A DNA stretch of 64,000 bases from Skermania sp. ID1734. GTDB taxonomy: Bacteria > Actinomycetota > Actinomycetes > Mycobacteriales > Mycobacteriaceae. Made by a program: the position numbers and the translations under genes. Below the pieces are notes generated by a model. It saw nothing but the letters and a program-made list of their open reading frames with translations. It was not told where the DNA came from and did no database searches. Where the stretch lies: contig NZ_VLIY01000005.1 of the NCBI RefSeq assembly GCF_007489285.1, positions 38,905-102,904 on the forward strand, in the 5' to 3' direction. Positions within the stretch are counted from its first letter, which is position 1, and the number at the start of each line of letters is the position of its first letter. Shown here piece by piece: positions 8,529-16,812 of this stretch.

Positions 8529-9239
8529 GTGAGTATGCCGCGCCGGACACTGTCGAACCCACTCGCTTTAGCCGTGCTGAGCTGCCTGTTCGAGCGTCCG
8601 ATGCACCCGTACGAGGTGTCCACGACACTGAAACGCCGACGCAAGGACGACAGCATCAAGCTCAACTACGGGACGCTGTACTCGGTGGTCGCGTCGCTGG
8701 AAAAGCGCGGCTTGATCGTGGCGGAAGGCACCTCGCAGGAGGGCAACCGGCCCCAGCGCACGGTCTACGCCATCACCGCCGACGGCGAGGATCAACTCGT
8801 CGACTCCCTGCGCGAATTGCTGTCGACCCCGAGCAAGGAGTATCCGGCGCTGGAGGCCGCACTCTCGCTGATGCCGGTATTGCCACCCGAGGCGGTGGCA
8901 ACCCTGCTGCAAGACCGTGCCGTACGACTGGCCGGCCAGATCGCGGCCCTGGAAGCAGAGGCGGCCGAGGCGGTCAAGCTGGGACTGCCGCGACTGCTGG
9001 CTATCGAAAGCGAATACGCGTTGGCGATACTGCGTGCCGAACGCGAGTTCGTCGACTCCCTGCGCGCGGACATCGAGAGCCGCACGCTCGGCGGCTACGA
9101 CTTCTGGGCGCGCCTGCACGAACTGCGCGCCGCAGGCGTCACCCCCGGTGACATCCAGGAAAACCCAACCAAGTACTTCGCAAAGGAGGACGTCGACTGG
9201 ATCGCTCGGGTCAACGAGGCGATTCCAACCCCTGAGTAA
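8529..9239 (+). CDS. PadR-family transcriptional regulator
   Basis: This 236-residue repressor has an N-terminal winged helix (LSNPLALAVLSCLFERPMHPYEV, YGTLYSVVASLEKRGLI, RPQRTVYAITADG) followed by a long coiled C-terminal dimerisation domain of the PadR subfamily-2 type. GTG 8529 and ATG 8535 are both possible starts. It lies directly upstream of a two-gene ABC exporter. That is the classic layout for PadR repressors that respond to a drug or lipid and release the pump genes. The inverted repeat at 8506-8521 is a likely site for self-control. Confidence 0.92.
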   Translation: MSMPRRTLSNPLALAVLSCLFERPMHPYEVSTTLKRRRKDDSIKLNYGTLYSVVASLEKRGLIVAEGTSQEGNRPQRTVYAITADGEDQLVDSLRELLSTPSKEYPALEAALSLMPVLPPEAVATLLQDRAVRLAGQIAALEAEAAEAVKLGLPRLLAIESEYALAILRAEREFVDSLRADIESRTLGGYDFWARLHELRAAGVTPGDIQENPTKYFAKEDVDWIARVNEAIPTPE

Positions 9240-9243
9240 CGAA

Positions 9244-9275
9244 CGTGGCCCGCGTGCTGCAACACCCGGGCCACG
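9244..9275 (+). terminator. Hairpin after padR
   Basis: CGTGGCCCG (9244-9252) and CGGGCCACG (9267-9275) form a perfect 9-bp stem five bases after the PadR stop. It suggests that padR ends its own transcript and the exporter has a separate promoter. Confidence 0.6.
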
Positions 9276-9310
9276 CCCAACCTCGAGTCGACCCGCGAAC
9301 GGGTCTCGCC

Positions 9311-9347
9311 ACTACAGCGGTTTCTCGAAGCGCACCACCACTGTAGT
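9311..9347. promoter_or_regulatory. Long-spaced inverted repeat upstream of the ABC exporter
   Basis: ACTACAGCGG (9311-9320) and CCACTGTAGT (9338-9347) match in nine of ten positions, 17 bases apart, about 70 bases before the ATPase start. This is a candidate operator or promoter-proximal element for the exporter. The bound protein is unknown; PadR is the obvious candidate. Confidence 0.35.
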
Positions 9348-9417
9348 CGCGGGCACAGCAGTTCGATGGGTGACTCTTTTCCCGCAGCGCCCTGCGCTGC
9401 ATTCGAAGGAGTGCATT

Positions 9418-10437
9418 GTGACTACCACCCGCATCGCGGTCGCCTCGGCCCTCGAGGCCGTCGACCTGGTCAAGACCTACCCGACGGGTCGCGGCAAGCC
9501 GCCCGTCAAAGCCCTTGCCAGCTTGAGCTTTTCAGTTCAGCCGGGCACCGTTTTCGCGCTGCTCGGGCCCAATGGCGCCGGCAAGTCGACCACCGTCAAG
9601 ATTCTCACCACGTTGGCGCGACCGGATTCCGGAACGGCCACCGTCGCGGGTTTCGATGTTACGGGCCAACCGGATAAGGTGCGTCGCGCCATCGGCTTCG
9701 TAGCCCAGAAGCCGGTCACCGACCCGATGGACACCGGTCGGGAAAACCTGGAACTGGCCGGCCGCATTCACGGGCTCTCTCGCCGCGACGCGCGCGCCCG
9801 GGCGACGGAGCTGCTGGACCGCTTCGACCTCGCCGAGGCCGCCGACCGCCTGGTCAAGACGTACTCGGGCGGGATGGCCCGCAAGCTCGACGTCGCGCTC
9901 GGGCTCGTGCACAGGCCGCAGGTGCTGTTTCTCGACGAGCCGACAACCGGCCTCGATCCACAGGCACGCACCCAGATGTGGCGCGAAATCGAGCGGCTGG
10001 CCGCCCACGAGCGGATGACGATCCTGCTGACCACGCACTACCTCGATGAGGCGGACCGGCTCGCGGCCCGGTTGGCCATCATCGACCGCGGTCGCGTGGT
10101 CACCTCCGGCACGCCGGACGAGCTCAAGAGCGAATTGCAAGGCGACACAATTCTTCTCGAATGCCTGCGAGACGAACAGGCGGGTGCCGCACGAAACGCC
10201 TTGGGCAGGCTGGACCTCGGTGAGGTCACGGTCGAGGGACGAGTCCTGCGGGCGCGGGCCGGCAGCGGCGCCCGGTTGCTACCAGCCGCCCTCGCGGCGC
10301 TCGACAACGCGGGCGTCACGGTTGCGGCGGCAACGGTCGCCCGGCCCTCGCTCGACGACGTCTATCTCAAGCACACCGGCCGCACATTCGCCGCGGCCGG
10401 CAACGACACCACCGCTAACGAAGGAATCCCGGCATGA
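9418..10437 (+). CDS. DrrA-like ABC transporter ATP-binding protein
   Basis: This 339-residue ATPase is the partner of the following permease in an ABC-2 exporter. It shows Walker A GPNGAGKST, the Q-loop region FVAQKPVTDPMDTG, the ABC signature YSGGMARKLD, Walker B LFLDEPTTGLDP, and the H-loop LLTTHYLDEAD. After the ATPase domain a C-terminal DrrA-type extension (about 235-339) ends in RPSLDDVYLKHTGR, typical of daunorubicin-resistance exporters. GTG 9418 has GAAGGAG upstream; the open frame further 5' overlaps padR and lacks homology. ATGA overlap couples it to the permease. The substrate is unknown: drug, lipid or metabolite. Confidence 0.93.
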   Translation: MTTTRIAVASALEAVDLVKTYPTGRGKPPVKALASLSFSVQPGTVFALLGPNGAGKSTTVKILTTLARPDSGTATVAGFDVTGQPDKVRRAIGFVAQKPVTDPMDTGRENLELAGRIHGLSRRDARARATELLDRFDLAEAADRLVKTYSGGMARKLDVALGLVHRPQVLFLDEPTTGLDPQARTQMWREIERLAAHERMTILLTTHYLDEADRLAARLAIIDRGRVVTSGTPDELKSELQGDTILLECLRDEQAGAARNALGRLDLGEVTVEGRVLRARAGSGARLLPAALAALDNAGVTVAAATVARPSLDDVYLKHTGRTFAAAGNDTTANEGIPA

Positions 10438-11219
10438 CCACCGCATTCATCACCCAGTCCACCCTGCTGACAGCCCGTTCCCTACGCGGAATGCGCAGGG
10501 TCCCAGTCTTTCTCGTCATGACGATCATCCAGCCGATCATGTGGCTGTTGCTATTCGGTCAACTGTTCAAATCGGTGGTAGCCATTCCCGGCTTCGACCC
10601 GCACGCCGGCGACTACCTCGAGTTCCTCACCCCGGGCGTGGTGATCATGACGGCGCTGTTCGCGTCTGCCTGGGCGGGCACCACCTACGTCCAGGACTCC
10701 GAGCGCGGCGTGATGGACCGATTGCTCACCTCACCGGTCAACCGCGGAGCAATGATGGTGTGCACCTTGGCTTATCAGGCGGTGACCACCATCATCCAGA
10801 CCCTGATCATCTTCGTCATCGCCTACGCCGCGGGCGCCCGCTTCCCGGGCGGCGTGGGCGGGATGTTGCTCACCATCGTTGCGGCGACGCTGCTTTCGCT
10901 CATCTTCGCGGCACTGTCCAACGCCGTCGCACTGCTCACCCGGCAGCAGGAGGCGCTGATCGGAATATCTCAGTTGATCACACTGCCGTTGATGTTCCTC
11001 AGTTCGGCGGTGATGGACACGTCGCTGTCCCCGTCCTGGGTGCAGACCGCGGCGCGCTACAACCCGGTCGAATGGGCCGTGATCGCATCGCGGTCGGCGC
11101 TGCAGTCGGATCCGAACTGGTCGGTGGTCGGGACCCGACTCGCGCTGCTGGCGGTCGTGGCACTAGTCATGGGTGCGCTGTCGACCAGCGCTTTCCGCGT
11201 GTATCAGCGCAGCGCATGA
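10434..11219 (+). CDS. DrrB-like ABC-2 type permease
   Basis: This 261-residue membrane protein has about six helices and belongs to the ABC-2 family (MTIIQPIMWLLLFGQLF, then the YLEFLTPGVVIMTALFASAW and SERGVMDRLLTSPVNR blocks). With the ATPase upstream it would form a homodimeric-permease exporter in the inner membrane. The ATGA overlap with the ATPase gene indicates coupled translation. Its stop is three bases from the stop of the convergent efeB gene. Confidence 0.92.
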   Translation: MTTAFITQSTLLTARSLRGMRRVPVFLVMTIIQPIMWLLLFGQLFKSVVAIPGFDPHAGDYLEFLTPGVVIMTALFASAWAGTTYVQDSERGVMDRLLTSPVNRGAMMVCTLAYQAVTTIIQTLIIFVIAYAAGARFPGGVGGMLLTIVAATLLSLIFAALSNAVALLTRQQEALIGISQLITLPLMFLSSAVMDTSLSPSWVQTAARYNPVEWAVIASRSALQSDPNWSVVGTRLALLAVVALVMGALSTSAFRVYQRSA

Positions 11220-11222
11220 GAT

Positions 11223-12452
11223 CTAGGCCAGCATCTTCGCGGCGTACCAGTCCGATTCGTCGCGCACGCCGGGCAGGGCGAAGAAGTATCCGCCGCCGAA
11301 CGGTTCGACGTAGTCGACCAGCGGTTCACCCTTGAGCCGGGCTTGGATCGTCTCGAACTGCCGCTCGACGTCCTGCTGGAACGCCGTGAAGATGTGACCG
11401 GCCGAAATATTGCCGTTGGGGTCGATGCCGAGGTCGTAGTTGTAGGACCGGCGGATCAGCCGCTGGTTGGCCGTTTCGGTGGTTCGGGGATTGGCAAGGC
11501 GCATATGCGAATCCAGTGGAATGACCGATCCCTTCGGGTCGGCCGCGAAGTTCGGGGTGTCGAATTCGGCATTGCCGTCCAGTGGGGCGCCGGAGTCGCG
11601 GCGGCGGCCGAACATACGCTCCTGCTCGTTGATGGACACTCGGTCCCAGAACTCGACGAGCATCCGGATCAACCGGACCACGTGGTAGGTGCCGCCGATC
11701 GCCCAGGCCGGCTCGCGCGGGTCATCGACCCACACCAGACTCGATGCATCTCCGCCGGTCGGGTTTGCAGTGCCGTCCTTGAAGCCCAACAGGTTTCGTC
11801 CCGTACCCGTCGGTCGTGACGGTGACGCATATCCCTCGATCTTCCAGCGCAACTGCATCGCACCCCGGGTGTGCCGAGTGATGTCGCGAATCGTGTGGTG
11901 AATCGTGTCGGGGCTGTGCGCGCACATCTGCACGAGCAGATCGCCACCCATCCAGGCGGGATCAGGGGTGTCGTCGGGGAATATCGGCATCGGCTTGAGC
12001 ACGCGCGGCTTGCGGTCGGCCAGCCCGAACCGATCATCGAAAAGGCTGGCGCCGACGCTGACCGTGAGCGTCAACCCATCGGCCGGAATGACCGGCCCGA
12101 GCACGTCGTTGTCCGAAGGCGGCTGGGCCACACCGAGATTGGGTGGGGTGCCGCCAGCGGTCAGGAAGCGTGCCCGAGCGGTCAGGGTCTTGAACAACCC
12201 GGCCAGGTCTTTGCGGTCGCGCGCAATGACGTCGAAGGCCGCGTAGCAGGAGAACGCCTGCTTGTACGACGGGCCGGGGGTGAGGATGCCGGCCTGGTTG
12301 ACGCCATGAAAGGGGTAGGAGGGCGGGTTCGCGGATTGTGGGGTGGCAGTGCCGTCAACCTGGGCACCATGCACCAGCGTCGCCCCGGTGATCGCGGCGC
12401 CGGACACGCCGACCGCGGCGCCCTTGAGGAAGTTTCTGCGGTTAACGTCCAT
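11223..12452 (-). CDS. efeB: EfeB, Tat-exported DyP-type heme peroxidase / deferrochelatase
   Basis: This 409-residue protein has a Tat signal (NRRNFLKGAAV then a hydrophobic run to about residue 30) and a DyP peroxidase domain. The distal GxxDG motif appears as GFKDGTANP, and the proximal heme histidine in DSHMRLANPR. A C-terminal FGGGYFFALPGV block is present. In EfeUOB systems EfeB is the exported heme enzyme that helps supply iron to the EfeU permease. It follows the efeU-efeO fusion by 43 bases on the same strand, so the two form one operon behind the IdeR-like box at 14607-14625. Confidence 0.93.
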   Translation of the reverse strand: MDVNRRNFLKGAAVGVSGAAITGATLVHGAQVDGTATPQSANPPSYPFHGVNQAGILTPGPSYKQAFSCYAAFDVIARDRKDLAGLFKTLTARARFLTAGGTPPNLGVAQPPSDNDVLGPVIPADGLTLTVSVGASLFDDRFGLADRKPRVLKPMPIFPDDTPDPAWMGGDLLVQMCAHSPDTIHHTIRDITRHTRGAMQLRWKIEGYASPSRPTGTGRNLLGFKDGTANPTGGDASSLVWVDDPREPAWAIGGTYHVVRLIRMLVEFWDRVSINEQERMFGRRRDSGAPLDGNAEFDTPNFAADPKGSVIPLDSHMRLANPRTTETANQRLIRRSYNYDLGIDPNGNISAGHIFTAFQQDVERQFETIQARLKGEPLVDYVEPFGGGYFFALPGVRDESDWYAAKMLA

Positions 12453-12495
12453 GTCTTCTCTACTTAAGTTCCTTCGTCGACGGTCGGTGCGGCAG

Positions 12496-14601
12496 TCAGT
12501 GCTGCAGCGGCACCTCGAGCAGGTTGGGAACGGAGGCGAGGGTTTCCAGCACGGCCCCGAGGGCGCCGGTGACCTCTTGCCTCGCGCGCAGCGGCGTCTG
12601 CGCCGGGCTCATCCAATCGCCTTGCGGTGAGCGGGTTTTCTGCAGTGCCTCCGCCAGCGTGTCCAGTTGTTGGTTGATCGTGGCGAGCAGGTGCGGGCTC
12701 CGAGCGTTGATCAGCGGCGCCAGTTCGGCCAGCACGCTGCGGGTGCCGTCGATGTCGGCGCTGGTCTGCGCGTACGCGGCCCCGGCGCCGAGATCGTCGT
12801 TGCCGGAAAGGTGGTCGCGCAGCGCGTCTTCGAGGATCTCGTGGGCGCGGATCGGCAGGTTGGTGGGATCACCGGCTATGTCGGTGCTGGAAAGATTGGC
12901 GCTGATTGCCTCGATGTTCTGGCCGAGCTTGTCGAGCACCGGCAGCAACTCCGCCGCCGATTGACCGTGCCACAGGCCGTATTCCACGCGATGCAGGCCC
13001 GTGAAGTCCGGGTCATTGACACCGCCGGGCAGCCCATTGGGCAAGCCGTCCACGGCCGTGCCCATGTCGCCGAAGCTGTTGTAGGACGCACCGACCCGTT
13101 CCCAGGTCATGGCCGCCGTCAACCAATCCGCTTTGGCCTGATCCGTGTTGCCCGCCGCGACATCGGCTTGCAGTGCACTGACCTGGCCACGCAGCGCCTC
13201 GAGCTCGGACCGCGCGTAGTCCTGGTAGGCGTTGTTCGGCGGGGTCAGGTCATCGACGCTGACCGGTTTGACGGCCATTGCCGCGGTGCTGTCGGTGCTG
13301 CCCGATACCTGAGCCGCCGCCGACGTCCGGGCCGGTTCACCGGCGAGCATGCACTTGATGGTGTAGGTGCCATCGCTCAGCGTGGCCGTCATGTCGGCGG
13401 TGGTCGCCGGGCCGAGGGTTTCGATTTCGGCGACTATCGCGCCGCTGGAATCGACCAGATTGATCTCGCCGGCCTTCGACGAGTGGTTCGTTACCGAAAT
13501 GGTGCGGGTGCCGGCCTCGACACCGTGCCAGTCGGACGCACAGTCCTTCTCGGTCACCGAGACCGCCAGGTTCTTGCCCGATTTCGACCCGGGCAGCGCG
13601 GCAATGACGATCGCGGCAATGGCGATCGGAACGATGACCAGCACCCCGGCGGTGAGCCACAGTCGTTTGCCGGCTCGCTCCTCCCAGCGGGCGAAGGCCG
13701 GAACGAGCGGCGCACGCAGGCGGCTGCGCGCCCTTTCCCGGCCGCCGGAAGCCGCGGCTTGGTTTGCGGGGGCGGTTTGCCGGCGGCCGGCGGCAACGAA
13801 CGCATAGGTGACCACCACCAGGTAGCACGCCCAGGCGGTCACCTGCAGCACCGTCATCCGCACGTTGAGTTCGGTGACGCCGATGATGAGAGTGGCCCAC
13901 CACGATCCCGCGTCGATGTGCCCACTCAGGTCGAAGGCGACCCAGTTCTGCCCCGGCAGTAACCCGGCACTCTGCAGGTCGCCGAGCCCGTAGGACAGGA
14001 CGCCGGCCGCGATGATGATCAACAGAATCGCGGTGCGGGAGAAGAACTTCCCCAGGTTCAGCTTGACCGCGCGCCGGTAGAGCAACCAGCACAACGCCAC
14101 CGCGATCGCGATGCCGATCGTCGCGCCGACAATCGGAGCGATGGTCTGCCCGGACGCCTTGGCCGCGGTCCACAGGAACAGCGTCGTCTCCAGACCTTCG
14201 CGCCCGACCGCGAGAAAGGCCGTCAGCGCCAGCGCTCCGGCGCCGACCTGGAGCGCGGCGGCCACCTCGCCGCGAATCCGGCTCGACAGCTGAGCCGAGG
14301 TTCGGCGCATCCAGAAGATCATCGCCGTCACCAGCGCGACCGCCAGCACGCTCAGCGTTCCGCCGATGGCTTCCTGCAGCCGACTCGACAGTTCGCTCGT
14401 CGAGATCGACAGCACCGCGGCGAAGCTGAACGCGAGCGACAAGGCGCCCAGCACACCCAGCCACACGGGCGCGGCGGAGACGCGGGTATCGCCGTCGGCG
14501 GACTTCGCGACGGCGGCCAACAGAATGGTGACGATCAAGCCGGCCTCGAGGCCCTCTCGAAGCCCGATCAGCAGGTTTGGTATCGCATCAGCCCACAGCA
14601 C
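12496..14601 (-). CDS. efeU: EfeU-EfeO fusion: FTR1 iron permease joined to cupredoxin-imelysin protein
   Basis: This 701-residue fusion has two parts. The first about 290 residues are an FTR1/EfeU permease with two REGLE motifs (IGLREGLEAG near 13-20 and GREGLETT), which bind iron in the membrane path. After another membrane segment near 310-330, an EfeO-like external part follows: a cupredoxin domain (CASDWHGVEAGT to YTIKCMLAGEP) and an imelysin/M75 domain with HRVE in GLHRVEYGLW. Usually EfeU and EfeO are separate proteins. Fusion fixes the iron-binding partner to the outer face of the channel. GTG 14601 is the start, and an IdeR-like box lies six bases upstream. Confidence 0.92.
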   Translation of the reverse strand: MLWADAIPNLLIGLREGLEAGLIVTILLAAVAKSADGDTRVSAAPVWLGVLGALSLAFSFAAVLSISTSELSSRLQEAIGGTLSVLAVALVTAMIFWMRRTSAQLSSRIRGEVAAALQVGAGALALTAFLAVGREGLETTLFLWTAAKASGQTIAPIVGATIGIAIAVALCWLLYRRAVKLNLGKFFSRTAILLIIIAAGVLSYGLGDLQSAGLLPGQNWVAFDLSGHIDAGSWWATLIIGVTELNVRMTVLQVTAWACYLVVVTYAFVAAGRRQTAPANQAAASGGRERARSRLRAPLVPAFARWEERAGKRLWLTAGVLVIVPIAIAAIVIAALPGSKSGKNLAVSVTEKDCASDWHGVEAGTRTISVTNHSSKAGEINLVDSSGAIVAEIETLGPATTADMTATLSDGTYTIKCMLAGEPARTSAAAQVSGSTDSTAAMAVKPVSVDDLTPPNNAYQDYARSELEALRGQVSALQADVAAGNTDQAKADWLTAAMTWERVGASYNSFGDMGTAVDGLPNGLPGGVNDPDFTGLHRVEYGLWHGQSAAELLPVLDKLGQNIEAISANLSSTDIAGDPTNLPIRAHEILEDALRDHLSGNDDLGAGAAYAQTSADIDGTRSVLAELAPLINARSPHLLATINQQLDTLAEALQKTRSPQGDWMSPAQTPLRARQEVTGALGAVLETLASVPNLLEVPLQH

Positions 14602-14606
14602 TTATT

Positions 14607-14625
14607 TAAGGTAATCCATACCTAA
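14607..14625. promoter_or_regulatory. IdeR/DtxR-type iron box
   Basis: TAAGGTAATCCATACCTAA fits the IdeR consensus TWAGGTWAGSCTWACCTWA at 16 of 19 positions, with strong half-sites AAGGTAA and TACCTAA. It ends six bases from the efeU-efeO start codon. This is where iron-loaded IdeR would shut off the iron-uptake operon. Confidence 0.75.
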
Positions 14626-14722
14626 TTCAAGGTGTTAGCCCGAGTGGCGACCAGACGGGAATGTCCGATTTTTCACCAGGTGACTCGGTCGGCGGTCACT
14701 GTCCGGTCGGCATACTGGACCA

Positions 14723-16720
14723 ATGACCGCTGAGTTGACTAATCACCAGGCAACCAACTCCGACCGCCACTCCGGTATCGACCTGCGCTTTGTCGACAGC
14801 GCGACCAGGGTTCAGGACGACCTGTTCGGCCACGTCAACGGCCGCTGGCTGGCCGATTACGAGATTCCCGCGGACCGTGCGGTCGATGGCGCCTTCCGGA
14901 CGCTGTATGACCAGGCAGAAGTCGACGTGCAGCGCATTATTCAAGAGGCGCATCAGGCCGACGGTGCGGATGCCCAGCGGATTGCCGATCTATACGAAAG
15001 CTTCATGGACGAAGCCGCCGTCGAAGCCGCCGGTCTGGATCCGATTGCCGCCGAACTCGCGGCGATCGCCAACTGCACCGATCGCGACGAACTTGCGGCG
15101 GTGCTCGGGCGGCTGCAGCGGGTCGGCGTCGGCGGCGCGGTGGGACATTACGTCGACACCGATGACAAGGACTCGACGCGGTATCTGGTGCACTTCACCC
15201 AGTCGGGTCTCGGTCTGCCCGACGAAAGCTATTACCGCGACGACGAATACGCCGAGACTCGCGCGGAGTATGTGCGGCACATGTCGCGGATGTTCGCACT
15301 GGCCGGTCTCCCGGATGCCGCGCAGACGGTCTTCGAACTGGAAACCAAACTCGCTGCGCAGCACTGGGACGTGGTGCGCCGCCGCGACGCCGAACTCAGC
15401 TACAACCTGCGCACCTTCGACGCCGTGACCGGCGACAACCCCGGTTTCGACTGGCACGGTTGGGCGCGGGCGTTGATGAGCACCGACGACGGCGACCTGG
15501 TCGCCCAGCGGCTGGCCGAAGTAGTGGTGCGTCAGCCCAGTTTCCTCGCCGGTTTCGCCGAACTGTGGCGCAGCGAGCCGCTCGACGCCTGGCAGGCATG
15601 GGCGCAGTGGCGGGTCGTGCGTTCCCGGGCGCCCTTCCTCACCAAGGCGCTGGTCGCGGAAAACTTCGCGTTCTACGGGACGACGCTGACCGGCGCCGAG
15701 GAGAACCGGGAGCGCTGGAAGCGCGGGGTTTCGCTCGTGCAGGATCTGCTCGGCGAGGCCGTCGGAAAGCTCTACGTGCAGCGCCACTTCCCGCCCGAGT
15801 CCAAGGACCGCATGGTCGAGCTGGTCGGCAACCTCATGGAGGCTTATCGGCGCAACATCAGTGACCTGGAGTGGATGAGCCCGGCGACCCGCAAGGCGGC
15901 GCTGGCCAAGCTGGAGAAGTTCACCCCGAAGATCGGCTATCCGAGCAAGTGGCGGGACTATTCCGGCGTCGACATCTCGGCCAACGACCTGGTGGGCAAC
16001 TACCGCCGCGGCTACGCGCACGAGTACGACCGCGACCTGGCCAAGCTCGGTGGTCCGGTGGACCGCGACGAATGGTTCATGACCCCGCAAACGGTGAACG
16101 CCTACTACAACCCCGGGATGAACGAGATCGTCTTCCCGGCCGCGATTCTGCAGCCGCCGTTCTTCGACCCCAACGCGGATGACGCGGCCAACTACGGCGG
16201 CATCGGCGCGGTGATTGGCCACGAGATCGGGCACGGGTTCGACGACCAGGGCGCCAAGTACGACGGCGACGGCAACATGATCGACTGGTGGACGGACGAC
16301 GACCGCACGGAGTTCGGCAAGCGCACCAAGGCGTTGATCAACCAGTACGCCGAGTTCGAACCGCGCGCATTGCCCGGTCACAAGGTCAACGGCGAGTTCA
16401 CCATCGGCGAGAACATCGGTGACCTCGGCGGGCTGTCCATCGCGCTGGAGGCCTACAAGATAGCGCTGGACGGCGCGGACGCGCCGGTCCTCGACGACCT
16501 GACCGGGTTGCAGCGGGTGTTCTTCGCCTGGGCGCAGATCTGGCGGACCAAGGCCCGCGACGCGGAGGCGATCCGTCGGCTGGCCGTGGACCCGCACTCG
16601 CCGCCGGAGTTCCGGTGCAACGGCGTCGTCCGCAACCTCGACAGCTTCCACGAGGCGTTCGGCGTCCGCCCGGGTGACGCGCTGTACCTGGACCCTGCCC
16701 AGCGCGTCAGAATCTGGTAG
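14723..16720 (+). CDS. M13-family zinc metallopeptidase (neprilysin/Zmp1-like)
   Basis: This 665-residue endopeptidase is full length for the family. It has the zinc motif HEIGH in VIGHEIGHGFDDQGA, the third ligand in ENIGDLGG, NAYYNPGMNEIVFPA in the S1' region, and the family-typical tryptophan at the very end (RVRIW). Mtb Zmp1 is the closest known type. Bacterial members of this group lack the membrane anchor of neprilysin, and none is seen here. The ATG at 14723 is followed by a short variable lead, and homology starts at DLFGHVNGRWL. The gene stands alone, convergent with the L,D-transpeptidase, with a long nested hairpin between them. Confidence 0.95.
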   Translation: MTAELTNHQATNSDRHSGIDLRFVDSATRVQDDLFGHVNGRWLADYEIPADRAVDGAFRTLYDQAEVDVQRIIQEAHQADGADAQRIADLYESFMDEAAVEAAGLDPIAAELAAIANCTDRDELAAVLGRLQRVGVGGAVGHYVDTDDKDSTRYLVHFTQSGLGLPDESYYRDDEYAETRAEYVRHMSRMFALAGLPDAAQTVFELETKLAAQHWDVVRRRDAELSYNLRTFDAVTGDNPGFDWHGWARALMSTDDGDLVAQRLAEVVVRQPSFLAGFAELWRSEPLDAWQAWAQWRVVRSRAPFLTKALVAENFAFYGTTLTGAEENRERWKRGVSLVQDLLGEAVGKLYVQRHFPPESKDRMVELVGNLMEAYRRNISDLEWMSPATRKAALAKLEKFTPKIGYPSKWRDYSGVDISANDLVGNYRRGYAHEYDRDLAKLGGPVDRDEWFMTPQTVNAYYNPGMNEIVFPAAILQPPFFDPNADDAANYGGIGAVIGHEIGHGFDDQGAKYDGDGNMIDWWTDDDRTEFGKRTKALINQYAEFEPRALPGHKVNGEFTIGENIGDLGGLSIALEAYKIALDGADAPVLDDLTGLQRVFFAWAQIWRTKARDAEAIRRLAVDPHSPPEFRCNGVVRNLDSFHEAFGVRPGDALYLDPAQRVRIW

Positions 16721-16728
16721 TTCGCCAA

Positions 16729-16800
16729 AACGCCGCGCGCGACTTTGCGTGTATGCGCGCCCCTCAGGTGGGGCGGCACCGCAAAACCGCGCGCGGCGTT
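16729..16800. terminator. Nested 72-nt palindrome between convergent genes
   Basis: Outer arms AACGCCGCGCGCG and CGCGCGCGGCGTT pair perfectly over 13 bp. Inside, TTTGCG pairs with CGCAAA and CGCCCC with GGGGCG. The cruciform-like structure starts nine bases after the M13 peptidase stop and ends 12 bases before the transpeptidase stop, so it is a probable bidirectional terminator. Confidence 0.65.
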
Positions 16801-16812
16801 GAAAGCTGAACG

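Noticed and set aside
12667..13962. 431-codon plus-strand frame opposite the EfeU-EfeO fusion
   Set aside because: No motif and opposite a gene with clear permease and imelysin signatures.
12496..14601. Possible assembly error or missed stop joining separate efeU and efeO genes
   Set aside because: The frame is continuous without stop, and a membrane segment and linker join the two parts; EfeO would otherwise need its own signal peptide, which is not seen.
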